Shown: piece after piece, positions 42,277 through 49,518 of the stretch
Numbering within the stretch: position 1 is the first letter of the stretch
Layout of the letters: every line of letters begins with the position of its first letter
Origin: Rhodoblastus sp963736175
GTDB lineage: Bacteria; Pseudomonadota; Alphaproteobacteria; Rhizobiales; Beijerinckiaceae
Direction of reading: 5' to 3'
Assembly (NCBI GenBank): GCA_963736175.1
Contig: CAVTNU010000035.1
Span: forward strand, 9,693-73,692
Length of the DNA stretch: 64,000 bases
Notes under the pieces: generated by a model
The model's database searches: none
What the model was told of the DNA's origin: nothing
What the model saw: the letters and a program-made list of their open reading frames with translations, nothing else
Position numbers and translations under genes: made by a program

Positions 42277-44280
42277 TCACCACTCGTATTTGACCCCGCC
42301 GTACACGGAACGGCCGGGCGTGCCGTAATTCAGGACTTCTTCGTAGCGGACATTGCCGAGGTTCTCAATCCGGCCGAATAGGGAAACGCCGTGATCCAAT
42401 TTGTAGTTCGCGAAAAGATCGATTTTCGCATAGGCCGGCAGAACAACCCGGTCATAATTGATGAAATCGTAGTCCGGGTTCGCGCCGACCACGATAACCC
42501 GCGCTTCGAGTTCGAGTTTCGGAACGCCCGTATAGATCGCCGAAACCGACCCCTTGTCGCGCGGGTGATGCAGAAGCTGGAGCTGCGTCGTCAGATCCCG
42601 CGCGTCGAGATAGGTGTAGCTCGCGCGCAGGCGAAAGACGTCGGGAATGACCGAGGCCTCGCCCGACAGCTCGATCCCCTGCGTCCTTGCGCGCCCGACA
42701 TTGTAATAGCAGCCAAAGACCTGCGTGCTGGTGCATGTGGGGGCATAGCCGTAATCGATCAGGTTTCGATAGCTATTTTCGAAATAGCCGACAGACGCCG
42801 TCACGCGGCCGTTCAACAGCTTCTGGTCAACGCCGACGTCATAGCCGGCGCTCTGCTCGGGGTTCAAAGACGGATCGCCGTACTGGCTGAAGCGCTGATA
42901 GAGCGAGGCGACCTTTGCGCCCGTGCCCGCGGAGGCGCGCAGCTTCGTGCCGGTTTCCTCGATCCGATAGGCGACAGTCGAGCGCCAGGTGTCGAACGTG
43001 CGGTTGCCTGGAACCGCGTCGATGCGTCCGCCATAGGTGAAGTCGAGGCGATTGAACAGCGTGAACTGGTGCTGGGCGAAAACGGAATTGGTCGTCTGCG
43101 ACGCGTCCAAGGGCGTGAACGCGCCCGGCGTATCGGGCTCCTGCGCTGTCCTGGCCGTCTCCGTTTCGGTCTTCGCGCCAAACGTCGCGAGGCCGAACGC
43201 GCCAAGCTTCAAATCGCCCTGGTATTCGACGCCTTGACGCCCGCCACGGTAGCCCGTCCGGCAGTTCAGACTGTTGCCGCTCGCATCGTAACAACCCTCG
43301 GTCTGCCAGATATCCCTGTTCGTCTCGTTGCCGAACAAGGTCAGGCGATTGTGGAGCAACTTGTCGAAAGCATCGACGTCGGCGCGCAGATAGCCCTGAA
43401 AGGAGGCGACGTTCTGGCGATTGAAGCCGTTGAAGACATCCGAAGCGACGTAAGCGTAAGGATTGTCGAAATGGATGCCGCTGTCATAGCCGTTGAACGA
43501 CCCCTCGACCGAGATGTCCTCGGTCGGATGATAAACGAGCCTGGCCGTGCCGCCGCCCTTGTTGGCTGGCTCGATGGAGGGAAGCGGCGGCAGCGGCGTG
43601 ACGCCGTCTCCGATCGTCAGCGGTCCTTTGACGCGATAGCCGTAGCCGGGGAAACCATCGGTGTGCACGCCGTCGATCGAAAAGGCGTAGGACCAGTCGC
43701 CCTGCCTGCCGAAGGCGTCCGCGCGGGTATGAACCGTGCCGTAGCTTCCGCCTTCGACCGACACCGAACCATGCGGCTCGCCTTGGCCCTGGCGCGTGAT
43801 GATATTGATGACGCCGCCCATGGCGTCGGAGCCGTAAAGAGCCGATTGCGGGCCTCGCAAGACCTCAATTCGCTCGATATTGTTTGTCGTGAATCCACCC
43901 AGATCGACAGATCCATCGGTGACGCTGGGATCGCCAATCCGGACGCCATCGATCAGGACCAGGGTTTGCCCCGGACTGGAGCCGCGCAGGGAGACGGAGG
44001 TCGCCGAGCCCACGCCGCCGGTTTGGGTTATGTCGAGGCCCGGAACCCCACGTAGAACGTCGCCCAAGCCCGTGGAGCCGTATTTGGCGATTTCCTCCGC
44101 GCTGACGACGGTGATGGCGCTGCCCGACTGCGATTGCGGCTGTTCCGTGCGCGTCGCCGTAACGGTGATTTGGGGGAGCGGCTGCGCGTCGTCGGCGGCG
44201 GCGAATGCTAGAGATGAGGAAATAACGAATAGCGAACCGCCCGCCAAAATGGCGACGCGGCGCTTGGACAGCGTGAACAT
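42277..44280 (-). CDS. btuB: TonB-dependent vitamin B12 receptor BtuB
   Basis: 667 residues from ATG 44280 (GGAGG upstream). A signal peptide of about 27 residues is followed by a TonB box region (PQITVTATRTEQPQ) and a plug domain (about 55-160: VVSAEEIAKYGSTGLGDVLRGVPGL, VLIDGVRIGDPS, IERIEVLRGPQSALYGSDAMGGVINIIT). A 22-strand barrel ends in YGGVKYEW. It imports corrinoids across the outer membrane with TonB energy. The cobalamin riboswitch directly upstream confirms the substrate. Reading further upstream into the riboswitch gives a spurious longer frame. Confidence 0.93.
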   Translation of the reverse strand: MFTLSKRRVAILAGGSLFVISSSLAFAAADDAQPLPQITVTATRTEQPQSQSGSAITVVSAEEIAKYGSTGLGDVLRGVPGLDITQTGGVGSATSVSLRGSSPGQTLVLIDGVRIGDPSVTDGSVDLGGFTTNNIERIEVLRGPQSALYGSDAMGGVINIITRQGQGEPHGSVSVEGGSYGTVHTRADAFGRQGDWSYAFSIDGVHTDGFPGYGYRVKGPLTIGDGVTPLPPLPSIEPANKGGGTARLVYHPTEDISVEGSFNGYDSGIHFDNPYAYVASDVFNGFNRQNVASFQGYLRADVDAFDKLLHNRLTLFGNETNRDIWQTEGCYDASGNSLNCRTGYRGGRQGVEYQGDLKLGAFGLATFGAKTETETARTAQEPDTPGAFTPLDASQTTNSVFAQHQFTLFNRLDFTYGGRIDAVPGNRTFDTWRSTVAYRIEETGTKLRASAGTGAKVASLYQRFSQYGDPSLNPEQSAGYDVGVDQKLLNGRVTASVGYFENSYRNLIDYGYAPTCTSTQVFGCYYNVGRARTQGIELSGEASVIPDVFRLRASYTYLDARDLTTQLQLLHHPRDKGSVSAIYTGVPKLELEARVIVVGANPDYDFINYDRVVLPAYAKIDLFANYKLDHGVSLFGRIENLGNVRYEEVLNYGTPGRSVYGGVKYEW

Positions 44281-44321
44281 GGCGCCTCCGGCCGTCCCAC
44301 CGACGGCGTTGGGGTTGATCG

Positions 44322-44492
44322 GATCACCGGCCGGTCTCCTGACTCGCGACGCCATCTTTTTCCGCCTTCCCAGAAGCATCGCTCCCAGTGGCTGATTGGA
44401 AAAAGGCCTGTCGCATACAGTTGCGGGGGCAGTCGCGGCTTCGGGGAGATCCCCATACCGCATTCCCGTTTCACCTCGGCTTGACCCGAGGC
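44322..44492 (-). ncRNA. Cobalamin riboswitch
   Basis: Read on the minus strand, all core pieces are in order. A CCTCGG/CCGAGG hairpin (44474-44491) runs into GGTGAAACGGGAATGCGGT. Then comes GCCCCCGCAACTG (44418-44430). The B12-box core GCCACTG is at 44386-44392, followed by GGGAAGGCGG. The conserved GTCAGGAGACC is at 44333-44343. The aptamer ends about 40 bases before the btuB ATG. The space between holds a GCCGTC/GACGGC hairpin (about 44290-44305) that may sequester the ribosome site. High cobalamin should lower btuB expression. Confidence 0.95.
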
Positions 44493-44949
44493 ACCGATGA
44501 CGGGAGGTCTCTTAGACCCGAATTGCTGGCCGCACAAGTTCGACCATCGGCGCGCGGCGGCGCTCGGGTCGAGGCCAAGCCGGTTCCCCATCCGGATTTT
44601 CAATTTGTCTGGATAGCCGCTTTTGGCGCCCGCGAACCGCCAACGGGCCGTTCATCGCCATCTCGCGTAGGCGCATCGCGGCTTTGCCGAATGTATCCGA
44701 CGCAGTCGCCGCCGCCGCGCGCGAAAATTATAATTCGCTTTCGTGTTGAATGAATTGTCCGATGATTCGGCGGCTGTGAGTTTTGGTTTGGCCGGGAGGA
44801 CTTTCTGCTCGCCCGTTCGTTTTCAGCGCATCGCCTAAATTATTGATTTTAAGTCCGCCTTAGGCGCCTGTGCAATTAGGCCAACAGCGCCGCTCACAGA
44901 CGGGCGAAAGGCGAGGTTCGGCGCGGACTTACGCCCTCGCCGACGCCGG
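44493..44949. promoter_or_regulatory. 457-base intergenic region upstream of the cobalamin riboswitch
   Basis: No credible gene. It must contain the minus-strand promoter of the btuB operon. The stretch 44820-44890 is AT-rich and contains TTATTGATTTTAAG. The end of the AraC-type gene (minus strand) faces it, so its transcript may be terminated here as well. No repeat of note was seen. Confidence 0.35.
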
Positions 44950-46029
44950 TTATGGCGCGGCTCGGCCTGATTTCAGGTTTTCGCGCATGATTTTCGGCGT
45001 TGTGCCAAACCAGGCGCGGAACTTATGATTGAAGCTGCTCTGGTCAGCGAAACCCAAGCGCGCCGCGATATCGGCAATCCGCATTTCGTCGTCGCGAATA
45101 TAGGCGAGAACAAGTTCGCGACGCGTCTCGTCGACAAGCTCGCTGAAGCTGACTTCGGCCTGCGAAAGCCGGCGTTGCAAACTGCGTTCGGACAGCTTCA
45201 GCGCCGCCGCGATCTGGGAAAGACTTGCGCCGCCGTTCAAAAATCCCGCCTTGACCTTCTCGCGCGCCAACGGAACGATCGTCGACGTCTCGTCTTGCCG
45301 ACTCTTGTCCAACAGCCACTTTTCGGCCAAATGCGTCAGCGTTGAGAAAAAGCCGATATCGGCGTTCGGTATCGGCTCATCGAGCAGCTTTGCGGAAAAC
45401 CTGATGCCGGCGTCTTCCGCGCCAAAGCGGACGGGCGAGCAGAAAACCATTTCATATTCGGCCGCCGCGACCCCTGGCGCCGGCGGGCAGGGCGACGCAA
45501 TTTCGATGGCTGTCACTTGCCTTCCCGCGATCCAGTTCACATGAGCGCATAATCCGGCTGCGGCGAATTCGATAAGATGGCGCCCGCCTTGAAGGTCGAG
45601 CCACGGGGTCCGCCAGCGGTAGTGGACGACACCGTCCTTTTCCGAGATTTCCGTTCGTCCAAGATCGTGAACGAGGCATTCAAAACGAACGACGAGTTGA
45701 AGCGCATCGCCAAGCGTCCGACAGACGCAAAGCGCCAAGCCATAGCCAGGAACATCGGTCACGCGCAGTTCCTGCCCAAAATGCAGGCCGAACAACGGAT
45801 CGTTCGACAGACTCGCGCCGGCTTCCAGTAAGGCCAAAAAGCTCTGGACGGAGACAGCGCCAACCTGATCGCGCGCCGCGCCCGGAAGACCCGCGGCGGC
45901 GGTCAGTTCGTCGAGATCGAGCCCAATGTCGCGCGCCCGCGCGAAGAGCGCGTGAACGATTTTGCCCGAGACACGCGCTTTAGCCAAGGGCGGCAATTCG
46001 CTTCGCATTAAGCGTGTGACAAAAACCAT
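44950..46029 (-). CDS. AraC-family regulator with OruR/GadX-type N-terminal domain
   Basis: 359 residues. The N-terminal ligand domain (about 20-210; GLDLDELTAAAGLPGAARDQVGAVS, DPLFGLHFGQEL) is the arabinose-binding-like type of OruR/ArgR AraC proteins. The C-terminal pair of helix-turn-helix motifs (about 265-350) contains GGASLSQIAAALKLSERSLQRRL and MRIADIAARLGFADQSSFNHKFRAWFGTTPK. The start may be MRSELPPLA at 46008 rather than 46029. Its target is unknown. The downstream neighbour is the cobalamin operon, but that operon has its own riboswitch. Confidence 0.87.
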   Translation of the reverse strand: MVFVTRLMRSELPPLAKARVSGKIVHALFARARDIGLDLDELTAAAGLPGAARDQVGAVSVQSFLALLEAGASLSNDPLFGLHFGQELRVTDVPGYGLALCVCRTLGDALQLVVRFECLVHDLGRTEISEKDGVVHYRWRTPWLDLQGGRHLIEFAAAGLCAHVNWIAGRQVTAIEIASPCPPAPGVAAAEYEMVFCSPVRFGAEDAGIRFSAKLLDEPIPNADIGFFSTLTHLAEKWLLDKSRQDETSTIVPLAREKVKAGFLNGGASLSQIAAALKLSERSLQRRLSQAEVSFSELVDETRRELVLAYIRDDEMRIADIAARLGFADQSSFNHKFRAWFGTTPKIMRENLKSGRAAP

Positions 46030-46174
46030 CCCTGCCCGTTTCCGCGCCGACGTCCTGGAAGTTTACATTCTATCGTCAGGACGCCATCAATGAAACAACG
46101 GCTGCCGCGCACTTTGCGCCATTCGTATAAGGCGCGCCGAAACGGCCGCCCGTCCATATGCGCCGCCGTTCCGC

Positions 46175-46915
46175 TCAGGCGTCGGCCTTCGCCGCCGAAA
46201 CAGGCGTCGATGCTTTTTCGCGCAAATTCGAGAAGGCCGAAAGGCTCAGCAGATGAGCGTAGATGGCGGGCAGCGCGCCCGACTTGCGCAAGGCCAGGAA
46301 GGCTTCGTCGCTGAGTTCGGCAAGTTTTTGCTCGTTCACGGCGAGGAAGCCCTGGAGCACGACATTGCCCGCGTTGGCGCCTCTGACCTCGACCGTGATC
46401 TCCTTCAACAGATCGTGCTCGCGCAGGGCGTTGACGAAAGCCTCGGTCCGAAGCGCCGCCTGCGCGTAATTCTCGACGAACTGAATCGCCGAATCGAGAT
46501 AGGGGGTGTTTTCGCCCGCCTCAGTGAACAGCGCTTCGCCGCCCTCTTCCGGCTGCTGATACCCGCCATCGACGCAAATCACCGACGTCTGGCCCTCGAT
46601 ATTGCCCTGGATGAACGGATAACGGCGGAGATAGGCGGGAATGTATTGGGCGTTCCATTTGCCGTCCTCGGTGACGAAGGCGTTCTTCGCAAGTTCGACG
46701 CCGACAACGAAAACCGGGCTGGGCTGGTTGTCGGACATCACGAAAACAATCGGCAATTCGCGGCTGGCGGCGGGAAATTCTTCCGCCAGCGCCGGAACGA
46801 GATGCGCGCCGCGCGAGAACGTCACCGAGCGTCCGCCATCGAGAACCTTGAGCGCGCGATCCTTCTCGCGATTGAGAATGGAAATCGAGGAATAGAAGAT
46901 GGGGAGCTTGGACAT
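46175..46915 (-). CDS. SapC family protein
   Basis: 246 residues. The SapC domain covers nearly the whole length, with the typical start PIFYSSISILNREKDRALKV, the central FVVGVELAKNAFVTEDGKWNAQYIPAYLRRYPF and GEALFTEAGENTPYLDSAIQFVENY. No signal peptide or membrane helix is seen. The family was named after an S-layer-linked gene of Campylobacter; its function is not settled. The gene is separated from the upstream IalB-family gene by a terminator. Confidence 0.85.
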   Translation of the reverse strand: MSKLPIFYSSISILNREKDRALKVLDGGRSVTFSRGAHLVPALAEEFPAASRELPIVFVMSDNQPSPVFVVGVELAKNAFVTEDGKWNAQYIPAYLRRYPFIQGNIEGQTSVICVDGGYQQPEEGGEALFTEAGENTPYLDSAIQFVENYAQAALRTEAFVNALREHDLLKEITVEVRGANAGNVVLQGFLAVNEQKLAELSDEAFLALRKSGALPAIYAHLLSLSAFSNLREKASTPVSAAKADA

Positions 46916-46950
46916 GAGACGCTTTCTAGTGGCCGATCGTCAAACAAAGA

Positions 46951-46987
46951 GCCCCGCCCCGCGCGCTCTCGCGCATCGGGACGGGGC
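46951..46987 (-). terminator. Terminator after the IalB-family gene
   Basis: GCCCCGCCCCG (46951-46961) pairs with CGGGACGGGGC (46977-46987), with one mismatch. The inner GCGC/GCGC arms extend the stem. On the minus strand the sequence after it is TCTTTGTTTG. It lies 15 bases after the ialB stop and before the SapC start. Confidence 0.75.
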
Positions 46988-47001
46988 GTTTCAAATCTTC
47001 G

Positions 47002-47553
47002 TCACTTCTTGTCGAGCGCGGCGAGCGCGGCGGCGAAACCCTTGGTCGACACATTCATGGTCACCGGCTGATTGGCGCCGCCGGAAAACACCAGGGTCAT
47101 CTTCTCGGCCGTTTTCGCGCCCTCGAGGAAGTCCTTTTTTGCGTCGATTTCGGCGAAACAGGCGGCGGGCGAACAGCGCAGGAAGGGCGCCTTGGCCTGC
47201 ACCTTGTCGGAGACGTTCAGCGACGCGCCGTCAGGCAGCCACACGCCGACGGGCGCGAGAATGACCAAACGCATGTCCGCGCCGGCCTTCGGCCGACCGA
47301 TGGCGATGCGCGCCACCAGACGGTGATTGTCCTTTTCCATGAAGCTCTGCACCATTTCGCAAACCGGGGCGCCGGCGGGCGCGGCCTTCGGGTCGGCGGG
47401 AATGGTGGGATTGGCGCAATTAACCGTCCAATCCTGGTAGGAGAGGCTGGAGGAATCCGGCTCGGTCGCGAACGCGGAGGCGCCGGCGAAAGCCGACAAA
47501 CAGGCGCCAAGCGCGAATGAGCCTAAAATACGCGAAATTTTGACTTCAACCAT
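47002..47553 (-). CDS. Invasion-associated locus B (IalB) family periplasmic protein
   Basis: 183 residues: signal peptide (about 1-29) and an IalB domain with YQDWTVNCA (39-47), a conserved CEMVQSFMEKDN-type stretch and paired cysteines (CANP, PVCEM, LRCSPAAC) that probably form disulphides. The family is common in Hyphomicrobiales, named after a Bartonella locus needed for red-cell invasion; in free-living species its role is unknown. It lies 168 bases downstream of the two-partner secretion transporter on the same strand. Confidence 0.85.
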   Translation of the reverse strand: MVEVKISRILGSFALGACLSAFAGASAFATEPDSSSLSYQDWTVNCANPTIPADPKAAPAGAPVCEMVQSFMEKDNHRLVARIAIGRPKAGADMRLVILAPVGVWLPDGASLNVSDKVQAKAPFLRCSPAACFAEIDAKKDFLEGAKTAEKMTLVFSGGANQPVTMNVSTKGFAAALAALDKK

Positions 47554-47721
47554 AGGACCCTCGTTTTCCGCAAAAGCGCGTCCGGTTCGACCGCTTCATA
47601 GCGTTGTGAAGATGGCGCCGCCAACAAGCAAGACCCTCGCGCATCGCTGGCGAAGGCCTTGAAGCGGACCGGCTTGGATGCGAACGCCTGATTGCGACGA
47701 ATCGAAACCCGACGCTCAATA

Positions 47722-49518
47722 TCAGAAGCGCGCGACAGCCTGGAAGTGCCAACGGCCGTGTTCGCCGTCATTCATCCCGACTTCCTGCAGATGCCAGCCG
47801 TAGCCGACGTCGAGATTGACATATTTCGACGCCTCGTAGGCGAGGCCCAGACCCGCGCCAGTCAACCCGATATAGTCGGACTGCCCGGTAAGCGGCGTGT
47901 GATACCAGCCGCTGCCGTGATCGATGAAGACATAGGCGCGCAGTTCGTCGACCAGCCCCTTGGGATCGCCGGACAGATTGCGCAGGACATTGGCGCCCGG
48001 CGTATAGAAGGTGGCGTTGGCGGTCACGCCGGAGTCGACGAGCGCGTCCTGGAAGGCGAAGCCGCGCACCGAACCCATGCCGCCCATGATGAGGGCTTCG
48101 GTGGGCAGCAGGTTGGCGGAGGACCATTGCCCCGTCAAGCTGGTGAGCAAACGCCAGCCGCCGGTGATTTCCCAACGATCGTCGAGATGACCCTTGGCGT
48201 AGACATATTCGGCGCCGGCGTTGGCGCGCAGCAATTGGAACGTCGTGTTGTTGTCGGCCGGGCCGACGCCGCCCGGCGCGCCATAAACATTGAGGTCGGC
48301 GCGCAACTTCGTGCCCAAGGCCACGCCTTCGCCGGCGTAGCCGACCACGGCCTGAACGATCTCCGGACGCCCCGCGACCACGGTGGTTCCGCCGAAGTCG
48401 AGGTTGTTGTTGGTTTCCTTGAACTCGCCGCCGAAGCGGAAATCATGGGCCCAACCGCCCAACCGAGGCAGCGGCGCGGTGAAATAGCCGCCGAACATCG
48501 TATTGTTGCCGGTCTGATTGAGGGCGCCGCCCTCCAGATTGGCTCTGGTGCCGCTATAGCCGAAAATCGCCTGGAACTGCCAGCGATCGGGCAACGGCAG
48601 GGCGAGGCTCACCATATGCGACTGCAGACGATAGAACCGCGGATCGGTGGTGTATTGATAGCCGATCACTTCGCCGAGGCCGAGCTGGTTGTACTCCATC
48701 GCCCCGACATAGGGACGCACGTCGCCAAGCGGGCCTCTGCCGCCGTTGGTGCCCGCGCCGGCGTAAACGGTCCAGGGCTTGTCCTCCAGCGCTTGAAGTA
48801 CGAGATCCGTCTGACCGTAACCCTTGCCGGGCTGGTAAATGGCGTCGACATGACGGAAGGGATTGCGGTTGAGATAGCGCAGATCCTCCAGCACCTGGCC
48901 TTCGTCGATCGGCTCGCCGCGAACCAGACGGATTTCGCCGGTCAGCGCATCGGCGCTCGCCCCAGTCGCGCCTTCGACGCGCACTTTGTCGAGACGTCCG
49001 ACGACGACGAGGATCTGCACCACGCCATTGCTGATTTCCTGCTCCGGCACAACGACGTTGACCACAGGGCGGTCGGCGCCGCGATAGGCCAGAACCAGTT
49101 CATGCGTCAGATCGTCGAGCGCGCCGAGCGTTACCGCGCCGCCCAGATAGCGTTCGGCCGCCGCCCGCACATTGTCGGGAACCAACTCCGCCGCCGCCTC
49201 GACGACGACGCCGTTGGCCTGCGCGCCCTTCTTCTTCACGGCGCCGGGCTTGTCGACGAAGACCAGTCCCCTGAGCTGCGGCACCAGAACGCGGGCGCGA
49301 TCGGCGGCGCTCCGCATCGTTTCGGCTTCCGCCGTGGTGATGCGTCCGTCGGCGCCGGTCTTCACCACCGGCGGCGCATAGCGCTGCAGGGAGCTCGAAG
49401 CCTGAGCCAGAGCGTTGGTGGGCGCGAACGCCCAGCCCAACGCCAACGCCAGCGCGCCCGCCGAAATGAGGGATGGCTTGATACGGTAACGGGAGAAAAC
49501 CATCGAAATATACCTCAT
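47722..49518 (-). CDS. TpsB outer-membrane transporter (FhaC/ShlB/HecB family)
   Basis: 598 residues from ATG 49518 (an ATG five codons on is also possible). A signal peptide (about 1-39) precedes two POTRA domains (about 75-160 and 165-240; for example VLVPQLRGLVFVDKP and NVVVPEQEISNGVVQILVVVGRLDKV) and a 16-strand barrel ending in WHFQAVARF. It secretes the TpsA exoprotein encoded upstream. In another frame the TpsA stop overlaps this ATG as ATGA (49515-49518), a normal coupled arrangement. In the frame of TpsB itself, however, there is no stop upstream, so as given TpsB is open to the TpsA repeat region. Confidence 0.9.
   Translation of the reverse strand: MRYISMVFSRYRIKPSLISAGALALALGWAFAPTNALAQASSSLQRYAPPVVKTGADGRITTAEAETMRSAADRARVLVPQLRGLVFVDKPGAVKKKGAQANGVVVEAAAELVPDNVRAAAERYLGGAVTLGALDDLTHELVLAYRGADRPVVNVVVPEQEISNGVVQILVVVGRLDKVRVEGATGASADALTGEIRLVRGEPIDEGQVLEDLRYLNRNPFRHVDAIYQPGKGYGQTDLVLQALEDKPWTVYAGAGTNGGRGPLGDVRPYVGAMEYNQLGLGEVIGYQYTTDPRFYRLQSHMVSLALPLPDRWQFQAIFGYSGTRANLEGGALNQTGNNTMFGGYFTAPLPRLGGWAHDFRFGGEFKETNNNLDFGGTTVVAGRPEIVQAVVGYAGEGVALGTKLRADLNVYGAPGGVGPADNNTTFQLLRANAGAEYVYAKGHLDDRWEITGGWRLLTSLTGQWSSANLLPTEALIMGGMGSVRGFAFQDALVDSGVTANATFYTPGANVLRNLSGDPKGLVDELRAYVFIDHGSGWYHTPLTGQSDYIGLTGAGLGLAYEASKYVNLDVGYGWHLQEVGMNDGEHGRWHFQAVARF

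Noticed and set aside
44388..44753. 121-codon plus-strand frame over the riboswitch region
   Set aside because: It lies opposite the cobalamin riboswitch and its product has no family features.
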